From NCBI RefSeq assembly GCF_008801925.2, contig NZ_CP062804.1:1612001-1676000 (forward strand): a DNA stretch of 64,000 bases, given 5' to 3'. Positions 8,266 through 16,479 of this stretch are shown in pieces. The DNA comes from Cupriavidus basilensis. GTDB taxonomy: Bacteria > Pseudomonadota > Gammaproteobacteria > Burkholderiales > Burkholderiaceae. The notes under the pieces are model-generated. The model was not told the origin of the DNA, did no database searches, and saw only the letters and a program-made list of their open reading frames with translations. Within the stretch, counting starts at the first letter, position 1; each line of letters starts with the position of its first letter. A program made the translations under genes and the position numbers.

Positions 8266-8606
8266 GCGCGAGCTGTCACTGGTCCGGATGCGCTTCCGAC
8301 GGCAACGGCGCCCCCCAACCGCCGGCCGGTTTCAGACGGCCGCGTGCTCGCGGCGGGGGCCGGGGCGGGATACGACATTTGAAGGCATTTTCTGTGTAAG
8401 AGCCAAATCAGAATGACCGCACTCCCATCTGGCTAAGCTCAAATGTCCGAGTTTGGCCAGCGCAAGCTTGACGGCTTCCAGCGCCATGGAGCCCGTCATG
8501 GGTGCCCATGTGGTTGGAAATTCTTCAGCGGCTCGGCAATGGGCACCTTCAGCGCACCACGAGCGGCGCGGAGCCGCTGCACCATTTCGAAACGGCCGCG
8601 CCATGA
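8266..8606. other. Intergenic stretch with no supportable gene
   Basis: No open frame here has a recognisable protein pattern, and no terminator with a T-run follows the lipoprotein gene. The segment just before 8607 may be the degraded upstream part of the GntR-type gene whose tail is still readable. Confidence 0.4.
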
Positions 8607-8834
8607 ATGGCCTGCATGCACGCAGGCGTCACCGAAAAGATCCGCATCATCCGACGTCTGGACTTCACACAGCGGCCACGGATAGTGGCTACCTACGATG
8701 AGCATGCAGGCGTTCTGCAGGCGATCGTCGCGCGCGATTGCCCGGGTGCGCGCGGGACGCTGCGCGCTCATATCGCGTGCAGCCGGGATGTGGCACGCAA
8801 CCCCACACTGCACCGGCTGGTGGAAGCGGCTTAG
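8607..8834 (+). pseudogene. C-terminal remnant of a GntR/FadR-type (FCD) regulator
   Basis: The readable part, IRRLDFTQRPRIVATYDEHA followed by GVLQAIVARD and RGTLRAHI, matches the last two helices of the ligand-binding FCD domain of GntR-family regulators. No in-frame DNA-binding domain lies upstream: the frame is closed before 8607 and other frames show only scrambled sequence. The 75-codon tail is therefore a relic. It lies directly before the TonB receptor region. Confidence 0.5.
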
Positions 8835-8920
8835 CCCCCAGCCCTGCTTGCCGGCATGTCGACCCTGTGGCATGGCGCCGCGGCTCCGGAAAATTTCACA
8901 CAAGTGATGGAGAAGACCCT

Positions 8921-8940
8921 TATAATGCAACCCTGTTGCA
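8921..8940 (+). promoter_or_regulatory. -10 box overlapping a perfect palindrome upstream of the TonB receptor gene
   Basis: A consensus -10 TATAAT (8921-8926) runs directly into the inverted repeat TGCAAC-CCT-GTTGCA (8926-8940). The outer flanks CTTAT and ATAAG extend the symmetry with a two-base offset. A repressor bound here would cover the -10 and the transcription start. TonB receptors are often controlled by metal-sensing Fur-family proteins, but this site is not a clear Fur consensus. No good -35 is seen at 17 bases. Confidence 0.5.
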
Positions 8941-9050
8941 ATAAGAAGTCAATCACGTTGGCCCACCCGTTGGGACCGGCCGTCTCGCGTCGCGCCACTG
9001 CCGAATCCTCAACGCGCTACCCAGCACCAGCGCTTTCCTCTGATCCGAAC

Positions 9051-11180
9051 ATGCCGATACTTTTTGTCACTCCAGCCAGCCAACGACGACGCAGTCCCCT
9101 CGCCGCCCTGGCCGCCGCCACGGCGATCACCGCGCCGCTCGCCGATGCCGAGGAGGCGAGCGCGACGATGCTCCCCGAAGTCTCGGTGGTCAGCACCGCC
9201 GACAAGACCTACGCGCCTTCCTCCTCCACCGGCGCGACGCGCACCGAGGCCCCGCTGCGCGAGGTGCCGCAATCCGTGCGCGTGTTGCCGCGCGAGCTGC
9301 TCGACGATATTGGCGCCACGCGGCTGGACCAGACCTTCGACTACGCCAGCGGCGTGTCGCGCCAGAACAGCTTCGGCGGCCTGTGGGACAACTACGCGAT
9401 ACGCGGCTTCACCGGCAACGAGAACACTGGCGCTGGCTACCTCGTCAACGGCTTTGCCGCCAACCGCGGCTTCACCGCGCCGCGCGACGCAGCCACCATC
9501 GAACGCGTGGAGGTGCTCAAGGGCCCGACCTCCTCGCTGTACGGCAACAGTGAACCCGGCGGCAGCATCAACGTCATCACCAAGCAGCCACAGTTCAAGC
9601 CCAGCCAGACCTACGACATGGAGGTCAGCAGCCGTGATGGCTACCGCGCGTCGGCCGACGTCACCGGCGCCATCAGCGACAACGTGGCCGGGAGGCTGAT
9701 CGCCGTGGGCGACCACGAAGGCAGCACGCGCGACTTCATCAACAGCAAGCGCTACCTTGTGGCGCCGTCGTTCACCTGGACCTTGGGCACTGACACCATC
9801 GTGCAGTACGCGGCCGAGTTCCAGCGCTACACCATCCCGCTGGACCGCGGCGTGGTGGCCATCAACGGGCAGTTGGGCGCCATACCGCGCTCGCGCTTCC
9901 TCGGCGAGCCAAACGACAGCGACATCCGCCTCGACAGCCAGTCGCACCAGTTGAGTGTTGAACATCAGTTCTCGCCGGACTGGAAGGGCCGCCTGGCCGC
10001 GGCCTACCGCGGCGGCAGCCTGGTGGGCTACTCCACCGAGGCCAGCGCGCTGTCCGCAGACCAGCGTACCCTGAGACGCCAGCGTCGCTATCGCGACTAC
10101 CAGTCCGACGACGTCTCGCTGCAGGCCGACATGACCGGCAAGTTCACCACCGGCGCGATCGGCCACGAGCTGATCGTCGGCGTGGACGCCTACCGCTTCG
10201 GCAACACCCAGGTGCAACTGCGCAAGAACCCCAGCGCCAGCGCGCCCTATGCCATCGACATCTACAACCCGGTCTATGGGCAGACCCCGCCCACACTGGC
10301 AGCCAACACCGACACCTACGAGCGCCAGACCAATCTCGGCCTCTATGCCCAGGACCAGCTGCGGCTGGGCGAACGCTGGCGCCTGCTGGCCGGCGTGCGT
10401 TTCGATGCCTACAACCAGTCGCTGGACAACCGCCTTGCCGGCACCAGTGCCAGCCAGCATCAGAGCGCAGTCTCGCCGCGCATCGGCCTCACCTATCTGG
10501 CCAGCAACAACGTCTCGCTTTTCGCCAACGCCAGCCGCTCGTTCCGCCCCAATACCGGCACCGATTCCGCCGGCAACCCGTTTTCTCCAGAACACGGGCG
10601 GGCCGTCGAGGCCGGCGTGAAGCTCGACAGCGATGACCGCCGTCTCGGCGCCACACTGTCGGTCTTCGAGATCCGCAAGCGCAACGTGCTGACCACCGAC
10701 CCGCTGGATCCCTCCTACTCGGTGGCCGCCGGCGAGGCGCGCAGCCGCGGGGTGGAACTCGACGCGTCCGGGCAGCTCGGCACGCATTGGCGCGTGACCG
10801 GCAACTTTGCCTATACCGACGCCGAAATCACCCAGGACAGCACGCTCGCCGCCGGCACGCCGCTGGTCAACATCCCGCGCACCAGCGCCAGCGTGATGGC
10901 GGTGTACGAGGATGCGGCCCCCATCGGCCAGCGCTACGGCGTGGGCGGCGGCATCCGCTATGTCGGCAAGCGCTCCGGCGACTCGCAGAACAGCTTCTCG
11001 CTGCCCGCCTACACGCTGGCCGACGTGCTGGGTTATTGGCAATACAGCAAGACGGTACGCGTGACGCTTAACGTCGACAACGTGTTCGACAAGACCTACT
11101 ACGCCAGCTCCTATAGCAGCGTGTGGGTCATGCCCGGCGCCGGCCGTACTGTGCGCCTGGGCCTGCGGCTGAGCTACTGA
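9051..11180 (+). CDS. TonB-dependent siderophore receptor (outer membrane)
   Basis: From the ATG at 9051 the protein has 709 residues. A basic signal peptide (SQRRRSPLAALAAATAITAP) precedes a TonB-box-like segment (TMLPEVSVVST). The plug domain contains VLKGPTSSLYGNSEPGGSI, and a 22-strand-type barrel ends in the aromatic-tailed GLRLSY. The DVxQSVxV-like start of the plug and the length fit the FhuA/FoxA/FpvA siderophore group. The frame remains open upstream to 8856, but the signal peptide supports 9051; no strong ribosome site is seen. It is a single gene behind the palindromic promoter. The siderophore is unknown. Confidence 0.9.
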   Translation: MPILFVTPASQRRRSPLAALAAATAITAPLADAEEASATMLPEVSVVSTADKTYAPSSSTGATRTEAPLREVPQSVRVLPRELLDDIGATRLDQTFDYASGVSRQNSFGGLWDNYAIRGFTGNENTGAGYLVNGFAANRGFTAPRDAATIERVEVLKGPTSSLYGNSEPGGSINVITKQPQFKPSQTYDMEVSSRDGYRASADVTGAISDNVAGRLIAVGDHEGSTRDFINSKRYLVAPSFTWTLGTDTIVQYAAEFQRYTIPLDRGVVAINGQLGAIPRSRFLGEPNDSDIRLDSQSHQLSVEHQFSPDWKGRLAAAYRGGSLVGYSTEASALSADQRTLRRQRRYRDYQSDDVSLQADMTGKFTTGAIGHELIVGVDAYRFGNTQVQLRKNPSASAPYAIDIYNPVYGQTPPTLAANTDTYERQTNLGLYAQDQLRLGERWRLLAGVRFDAYNQSLDNRLAGTSASQHQSAVSPRIGLTYLASNNVSLFANASRSFRPNTGTDSAGNPFSPEHGRAVEAGVKLDSDDRRLGATLSVFEIRKRNVLTTDPLDPSYSVAAGEARSRGVELDASGQLGTHWRVTGNFAYTDAEITQDSTLAAGTPLVNIPRTSASVMAVYEDAAPIGQRYGVGGGIRYVGKRSGDSQNSFSLPAYTLADVLGYWQYSKTVRVTLNVDNVFDKTYYASSYSSVWVMPGAGRTVRLGLRLSY

Positions 11181-11277
11181 GCCCTGTTCGCGCGCATGCA
11201 GACACGGAAGCGCTGGTGGACGATGACCTTGCTGGATCTCCCTGAGCGTCAATCATGACGGACCTGAGAAAAATAAG

Positions 11278-11316
11278 AAGGTTACCTTTGTAGTTTTCCT
11301 TCGCATCGACTATATT
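11278..11316 (+). promoter_or_regulatory. Candidate promoter and operator of the marR-type gene
   Basis: The perfect palindrome AAGGT-T-ACCTT (11278-11288) touches a -35-like TTGTAG (11288-11293). After 17 bases comes a -10-like TATATT (11311-11316). The ATG at 11323 would fall at the predicted transcription start, so the message may be leaderless. A MarR protein binding its own palindrome would block the -35. All of this is inferred from sequence. Confidence 0.4.
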
Positions 11317-11322
11317 GGGGAG

Positions 11323-11781
11323 ATGCATTCCAACCACAAGCAAGATGATCCGCAGGTTGCTCGCGCATCCGCGCTGGCAACCGATCTTCGTATCGTGATC
11401 GGCCAGTTGAGGCGCCGCCTGCGTGAAGAGGTGCATCCGGGCGATCTCACCTGGGCCCAGATGTCGGTTCTGGGCCGCCTGGAGCGCGACGGTCCGGCCA
11501 CCGTGACAACCCTGGCGCGGGCCGAGGGTGTGCGGTCGCAGTCCATGGGCGCCACGGTTGCCGTCCTGGAAGCCGCCCGGCTGGTGAGCGGTGCGCCGGA
11601 TCCGGTCGACGGGCGGCAGACCATTTTGTCGCTCACGGCTGACGCGAGGGAGATGATCCTGGCGACCCGGGCAGCGCGCGAAGACTGGCTGCTCCGTGCC
11701 ATCCGGACAAAACTCGCGGCGACGGAGCAAGAGGAGCTTGCGGCCGGCATCGCCCTGCTCAAACGACTGGCCGACTCGTGA
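11323..11781 (+). CDS. MarR-family transcriptional regulator
   Basis: This 152-residue protein has the MarR winged-helix core (about 45-115). The recognition helix is in GVRSQSMGATVAVLEAARLV and the wing contains DGRQTILSLT. Helices at both ends make the dimer interface. It is transcribed with the isochorismatase-like gene 99 bases downstream and the broken MFS gene after it. Together these form the usual MarR-hydrolase-efflux set for sensing and removing a small aromatic or antibiotic compound. The GGGGAG directly touching the ATG leaves no normal ribosome-site spacing. Confidence 0.9.
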   Translation: MHSNHKQDDPQVARASALATDLRIVIGQLRRRLREEVHPGDLTWAQMSVLGRLERDGPATVTTLARAEGVRSQSMGATVAVLEAARLVSGAPDPVDGRQTILSLTADAREMILATRAAREDWLLRAIRTKLAATEQEELAAGIALLKRLADS

Positions 11782-11880
11782 CGAGGCTCTCTCAAGGTCC
11801 TGGCCAGCGCCCCACTCCGGACTTGCCGAAGTCCCTGCCGTAGTTCCGACCGTAGTCCCTGTCGACCGAGAGAAAACACC

Positions 11881-12447
11881 ATGCCAGTCACCGTTCTTGA
11901 TCCAAAGGCCGCTCTCGTTGTCATCGATCTGCAGCAGGGAATCGTCTCGCTTCCCGTTGTGCACCCGGTCGACGAAGTCGTGAAGCAGTCTGCGGCACTT
12001 GCCGCCGCGTTCCGCGGCCACGGCCTGCCAGTTGTGCTGGTCAACGTTGCCGGCGGCGCTCCCGGCCGTACCGAACAGGGACGCAGGCTTGGCGATCTTC
12101 CCGCCGGATGGGTCGATCTGGTGCCCGAGTTGAACCGGCAGCCGGCTGACCACACCGTGACAAAGCGGACCTGGGGAGCATTCACCAATACCGATCTTGA
12201 GGCGCAACTGAGAAAGCTGGGGGTGACGCAGGTGGTGCTTGCTGGCGTTGCGACCAGCATCGGCGTGGAGTCGACCGCGCGCCAAGCGTATGAGCTTGGG
12301 TTCAACGTTGCTCTCGCCGTCGATGCCATGACCGACATGAGCCTGGATGCGCACACGAACAGCATTGCGCGGATTTTCCCGAGGCTGGGGGAGACCGGCA
12401 CAACCCGCGAGATCATCGATCTGCTCGAAAAGGGCGGTAGCCGGTGA
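11881..12447 (+). CDS. Isochorismatase-like hydrolase lacking the catalytic cysteine
   Basis: The 188-residue protein has the isochorismatase fold. Catalytic Asp16 is in VVIDLQQG and the conserved Lys95 in VTKRTWGAF. The usual Cys position in GVATSIGVESTA is Gly128. Cysteine hydrolases such as nicotinamidase need that Cys. Isochorismatases of the EntB/PhzD kind work without a nucleophilic Cys at this place and have a similar IG dipeptide. So a true isochorismatase or related vinyl-ether hydrolase activity is possible, and amidase activity unlikely. It lies in the MarR operon; its stop overlaps a GTG start of the next frame. Confidence 0.85.
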   Translation: MPVTVLDPKAALVVIDLQQGIVSLPVVHPVDEVVKQSAALAAAFRGHGLPVVLVNVAGGAPGRTEQGRRLGDLPAGWVDLVPELNRQPADHTVTKRTWGAFTNTDLEAQLRKLGVTQVVLAGVATSIGVESTARQAYELGFNVALAVDAMTDMSLDAHTNSIARIFPRLGETGTTREIIDLLEKGGSR

Positions 12448-12572
12448 GAGGCACCTTCCGTTCGCTCAACAACTTCAACTACCGGCTGGTGCTCACGCAT
12501 CTGACGTACAAGAACGCAACGTTCGTGGGCGTGGTCATGGCGCTGCAGTTCGTGCTGAAGCCAAAGGCGTGA
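12444..12572 (+). pseudogene. Internally deleted MFS transporter remnant (in-frame mini-ORF)
   Basis: A GTG start overlaps the stop of the hydrolase gene (GTGA) and begins with RGTFRSLNNFNYRL, the typical start of drug-exporting MFS proteins. The frame then jumps directly to VLTHLTYKNATFVGVVMALQ, which normally lies about 30 residues further on, and ends after FVLKPKA. A first internal deletion has removed the first helix and the rest of the transporter is gone, yet the frame stays open for 42 codons. It cannot be a working transporter. Confidence 0.6.
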
Positions 12573-12580
12573 GCCGCCTG

Positions 12581-13387
12581 CTACACGGCCTCATCGCCCA
12601 CCGCGCTGCGGATCTGCGCGGCAAGCTTCATCAGGTGTGGCTTGAGAATGCGTGCGGCGCTGGCCGGCGTTGCCTGCGTGGTGGTGCTGACGTTCAGCAC
12701 GTGGATGGCGTAGCGCTTGAACACCAGCGGCGTGGAGAGCGCGACCACTTCCGGCTGCCAGCTCGCCATGCACCAGCCTTGCTTGCGCACCTGCCCGATG
12801 GCTTGCTCGATGTCTTGTGACAGTGCGGGCCAGTTAGCGCGCAGGCGCCTGCCGAAGCCGTCCAGCAAGGCCTTGGTTTCCTGCTCGGGGGCCGCGGCCA
12901 GGTAAGCGCGTCCCAGCGAGGTCAGCTCCATGGGCACACGCTGCCCGGTCACCACGCTGCGCAGCGAAACCTTGCGGCTATAACGGATGGATTCCAGGTA
13001 GACCATCTCGTCGCGGTCGGCCATGGCCAGCCCGACGTTGATGTGCTGGCTTTGCGCGAGCTCGCGCATCAACGGGGCTGCTGCCTGCAGCACGGCAGAG
13101 CCGGTGCGCATGGCGTGCGCCAGGCTCAGGACCGGCGGGCCAAGCCGGTAAGCGCGCAGCGTGGCGTCGTACAGGAGGAAGCCGGCCTCGACCAGGCTTT
13201 GCGTGAGTCGGCTGACGGTCGAGCGCGGCAGGCCGGTGCGTTCGGCCAGGTCGCCGTTGCCCAGCACTTCCGAGCCCGCACGAAACGCCCGGAGTATCTC
13301 CATGCCGCGCTCGAGCGAGCGATTGGCCGACGTGCTGCTCGCCCTGCCACGCGCCCGCGACAACGCCAGTTCGGGATCCAAGGTCAT
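12581..13387 (-). CDS. IclR-family transcriptional regulator
   Basis: The 268-residue protein has an N-terminal winged helix (about 22-85, with LERGMEILRAF and TGLPRSTVSRLTQSLVEAGFL) and a C-terminal IclR effector-binding domain (about 95-260). It is the last gene in the direction of transcription after the acyl-CoA synthetase, hydratase and Bug genes. It most likely controls this catabolic set in response to its substrate. It is convergent with the MarR operon, with 8 bases between it and the MFS remnant. Confidence 0.9.
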   Translation of the reverse strand: MTLDPELALSRARGRASSTSANRSLERGMEILRAFRAGSEVLGNGDLAERTGLPRSTVSRLTQSLVEAGFLLYDATLRAYRLGPPVLSLAHAMRTGSAVLQAAAPLMRELAQSQHINVGLAMADRDEMVYLESIRYSRKVSLRSVVTGQRVPMELTSLGRAYLAAAPEQETKALLDGFGRRLRANWPALSQDIEQAIGQVRKQGWCMASWQPEVVALSTPLVFKRYAIHVLNVSTTTQATPASAARILKPHLMKLAAQIRSAVGDEAV

Positions 13388-13475
13388 GCTCCAGGGTGGG
13401 GCTGATTTCCGACTGCCGGAATTGCAGTATCGGAGAGCATCACTATGCCAGACTCCCCTGCCCGGCTCACTGCCA

Positions 13476-15590
13476 TCAGCCCGCCATCACAACCACGCCA
13501 TCTGCCGCTAGCACGCCTTGCGATGCCGGCAGCACGAAGACCGGGTTGATCTCCGCCTCCACCAACTGCTCGCCCAGCGCGGCCGTCATGCCGGAAAACG
13601 CCACAATGGCATCGGCCAGCGCCGCAACGTCGGCCTTGGGCCGCCCGCGGAAGCCGTCCAGCAGCGGCCAGGTTTTCAGTTCCTGGATCATGCCAAGTGC
13701 TTCGTTGTGCGACAGCCCGCCGGCCGGCGGCAGCATGCGCATGGTGGTGTCCTTGAACAGCTCCGCGGTCACGCCGCCCATGCCCAGCAGGATCGCGGTG
13801 CCGAGCGCGTCGCGGTGCATGCCAAGGATCATCTCCACGCCGCCGGTGACCATCTCCTGGACGAGGAAGCGCTGGGGCACCACGCCGGTGTGCGCTCGCA
13901 CGTCGTCGGCCATCGCCGACAGCCGCGCCGCTATGTCTTGCGGCGTCAGGTTGACGGCGACGCCGCCCACATCGCTCTTGTGCGTGATCTCGGCGCTGAG
14001 GATCTTAAGGACCACGCGGGCACCGAGGGCATCGGCGGCGTCGCTGGCTTCTTGCCCATTGCGTACGATGCGCTCGCGCACCGACGGGATGCCAAAGCGC
14101 GCGAAGAGCTGCTTTGCCGCTGCCTCATCCAGCGCGCCGTGCGGCAGCTCCCCTGTGATGCGGGCTGCCGCCGGGGCCGGGACGTCGGGCGTCTCGCGCC
14201 ATTGCCCGGCACGCAGCATGGCGCTTAGCGCGGCTGTACAGCTTTCGGGCGCGCTGAATGCGGGCACGCCGCGCGCGGTCAGCAGGCTGGCCACCTGCGG
14301 CGCATGCGGGCTGACGAAGGCCACCACCGGCTTGTCGCTGGTGGGCAGGCATTCCTGGATCGCGCCGGCCATCAGGTCTGGCATGGCCAGGCCGGACGAT
14401 CCGACGATGATGGCAACGGCGTCATAGCTCGGGCTATCCAGCAGCGCCCGGATTGCGCCGCGCAGCAGGTCCGGCTGCAGGCCTGCCAGGGTGACATCGA
14501 TGGGGTTGCGATCCAGCGCCGCGTGATCGCCCTGCTGCAGCGCCCGCAGCCGTTGCGCGGTGGCTTCATCCGGCGCGGGCGTCTCGAAGCCGGACAAGCC
14601 GAGGCTGTCCGACACCAGCGTGCCGGCGCCGCCGGTCGAGGTCAGGATGGCCACCCGCTTGCCGCGCAGCGCCCTGCCGGTGGCGAGCGCGGCGGGCATG
14701 TCGAGCAGGTCCGCGAAGGTCTGCGCGCGGATCACGCCGGCTTGCCGGAACAGCGCGTCGTACATCCGGTCCGCGCCGGCCAGCGCGCCCGTGTGCGACA
14801 CCGCGGCACGGGCCCCCGCCTCGGAGCGGCCGATCTTGAACGCGACCACCGGCTTGCCTGCCCTGGCCGCCTTCAGCGCGGCGGCGCGGAATCGGTCGGG
14901 ATGGCGCACGCTTTCCACATACAGCGCAATCACGCGGGTGGCCTCATCATCCGCCAGGTAGTCGATGAAATCGGCCAGGTCGAGATCCACTTCGTTGCTG
15001 GTGGAAACCAGCTTGGAAAGCCCGATGCCACGCGCGGCGGCGCGAGAGAGCAAGGCGCCAAGGATGCCGCCGCTCTGCGAGACCACGCCGATGTTGCCGA
15101 CGGGGAAATGATCCATCTCCAGCGCCCCGCTGGCGGAAAGCGGGATATTGTCGGTGAGGTTGACCAGGCCGATGGTGTTGGGGCCGAGCAGGCGCATGGC
15201 GCCGGCTGCCTCGATCAGCTCCGCCTGGCGGCGCGCGCCTTCGGCGCCCGTCTCCGAGTAGCCGCTGGCCAGCACGATGGCGGCGCCGGTGCCGAGCGCG
15301 GCCAGTTCGCGCACGGCCAGGTGGGCGCGCTGCGCGCCCAGCAGGACGATGCCCACATCCGGCACTTCCGGCAACGCGTCGATATCCGCATAGCAGCGGA
15401 TGCCGTCGATCTCGCCCACCTTCGGGTTGACCGGGTAGATGGCGCCGGCGAAGCCGTGTTTTTTCAGGTAAGCGACCGGGCGCCCGGCGGTCTTGGCCGC
15501 ATCGGCGGATGCGCCGATGATGGCGACGCTGCGCGGCTTGACCAGGCGGGCGATGGCGGAGAGTGCGTTATCTGCGTTATCTGCTTCCAT
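13476..15590 (-). CDS. Acyl-CoA synthetase, ADP-forming (fused alpha-beta, acetate-CoA ligase family)
   Basis: The 704-residue protein fuses a CoA-binding Rossmann domain (about 10-110, VAIIGASADAAKTAG and YPVNPK) and a succinyl-CoA-ligase-like domain holding the likely phospho-His in VSHTGALAG. A C-terminal ATP-grasp domain follows (from about 480, with THKSDVGGVAVN and VEAEINPVF). The enzyme would join a carboxylic acid to CoA with ATP going to ADP and phosphate. Related fused proteins include pimeloyl- and feruloyl-CoA synthetases. It starts 4 bases after the hydratase stop, so the two are cotranscribed. The specific acid is unknown. Confidence 0.9.
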   Translation of the reverse strand: MEADNADNALSAIARLVKPRSVAIIGASADAAKTAGRPVAYLKKHGFAGAIYPVNPKVGEIDGIRCYADIDALPEVPDVGIVLLGAQRAHLAVRELAALGTGAAIVLASGYSETGAEGARRQAELIEAAGAMRLLGPNTIGLVNLTDNIPLSASGALEMDHFPVGNIGVVSQSGGILGALLSRAAARGIGLSKLVSTSNEVDLDLADFIDYLADDEATRVIALYVESVRHPDRFRAAALKAARAGKPVVAFKIGRSEAGARAAVSHTGALAGADRMYDALFRQAGVIRAQTFADLLDMPAALATGRALRGKRVAILTSTGGAGTLVSDSLGLSGFETPAPDEATAQRLRALQQGDHAALDRNPIDVTLAGLQPDLLRGAIRALLDSPSYDAVAIIVGSSGLAMPDLMAGAIQECLPTSDKPVVAFVSPHAPQVASLLTARGVPAFSAPESCTAALSAMLRAGQWRETPDVPAPAAARITGELPHGALDEAAAKQLFARFGIPSVRERIVRNGQEASDAADALGARVVLKILSAEITHKSDVGGVAVNLTPQDIAARLSAMADDVRAHTGVVPQRFLVQEMVTGGVEMILGMHRDALGTAILLGMGGVTAELFKDTTMRMLPPAGGLSHNEALGMIQELKTWPLLDGFRGRPKADVAALADAIVAFSGMTAALGEQLVEAEINPVFVLPASQGVLAADGVVVMAG

Positions 15591-15594
15591 GGTG

Positions 15595-16395
15595 TCAGGC
15601 CTGTTCCTTTCCAGCCATCTTGGCCAGGAATGCCTGCACGGATTCCCGATGCTCGGCGCTGGTGTAGCAGATGCCCTGTGCCTGGCTGCCCTGTGCGAAT
15701 ACCTGCTCGGCCGGCAACTCGAAGGCCTGGTTCAGGATGGACTTGCCCAGCGCCAGGGCGGTTGCGGAGCCCTGGCTCAGCTCCGCCGCCCAGGCCCGGG
15801 CATTGGTCAACAACGCCTCCGGCTCGCTCACGCGATCCGCGATGCCCAGCTGGAGGGCTTCTGCGGCATCGACCTTGCGCCCGCTGAAGATCAGCTCCTT
15901 GGCCTTGGACAGCCCGGTGCGGCGAGGCAGGAAGTACATGCCGCCGCCGTCGGGGATCAGGCCACGATGGATGTACGACCAGGCGAAACTGGCGCTTTCC
16001 GAGGCCATCACAAAATCGCAGCTCATGGCCATATCGGCACCGAGCCCGGCGGCGGCGCCATTGACCGCGGCAATGGTGGGCTTGGGCATGTTGTGCAGCA
16101 GCGCCACGGTATGGTGTACCCGTTGCTGGCGCGACCAGCCGTTGAATGCAACCTCGCCCGCCGGCGCATCCATGCGCCGCTGCATGCCGGCCACATCGCC
16201 GCCTGCGCAGAAGCCTTTACCGTTGCCGGTGAGCACCAGCGCCCGAATGGCCTTGTCCTGCGTGACGTGCTCCAGGGCGGCGATCAGCTCGGTGCGCATG
16301 TCGTCGGTCATGGCGTTGCGCTTCTCAGGGCGGTTCAGCGTCAGCGTGGCGATCCCGGCGTCGACGTCGAGCGTGATCAGTGAAGTGGTGTTCAT
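15595..16395 (-). CDS. Enoyl-CoA hydratase/isomerase family protein
   Basis: I place the start at the ATG at 16395 (MNTTSLITLDVDAGIATLTL), giving 266 residues; the open frame continues upstream to 16464 without a family pattern. The crotonase fold shows the oxyanion-hole segments GKGFCAGGDV and AAVNGAAAGLGADMAMSCD and a conserved Leu-Ile-Pro stretch (HRGLIPDGGG). With the adjacent ADP-forming CoA ligase it probably handles an acyl-CoA made from the acid bound by the Bug protein. Substrate and exact reaction (hydration, hydrolysis or aldol-type) cannot be told. Confidence 0.9.
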   Translation of the reverse strand: MNTTSLITLDVDAGIATLTLNRPEKRNAMTDDMRTELIAALEHVTQDKAIRALVLTGNGKGFCAGGDVAGMQRRMDAPAGEVAFNGWSRQQRVHHTVALLHNMPKPTIAAVNGAAAGLGADMAMSCDFVMASESASFAWSYIHRGLIPDGGGMYFLPRRTGLSKAKELIFSGRKVDAAEALQLGIADRVSEPEALLTNARAWAAELSQGSATALALGKSILNQAFELPAEQVFAQGSQAQGICYTSAEHRESVQAFLAKMAGKEQA

Positions 16396-16479
16396 GGTGG
16401 GTCTCTTTACCTTGTGTTTTGTGTTTTGTGCTTGGTGTTCTCTGTATTGCGTGCCGATGCGCAATCAAGGGCTGCCGGA

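Noticed and set aside
9009..11252. A 747-codon open frame on the minus strand opposite the TonB receptor gene
   Set aside because: It mirrors the receptor gene and has no domain pattern; long antisense frames are expected in high-GC coding DNA.
14304..15887. A 527-codon plus-strand frame opposite the ADP-forming CoA synthetase gene
   Set aside because: Antisense shadow of a GC-rich gene, with no recognisable motif or ribosome site.
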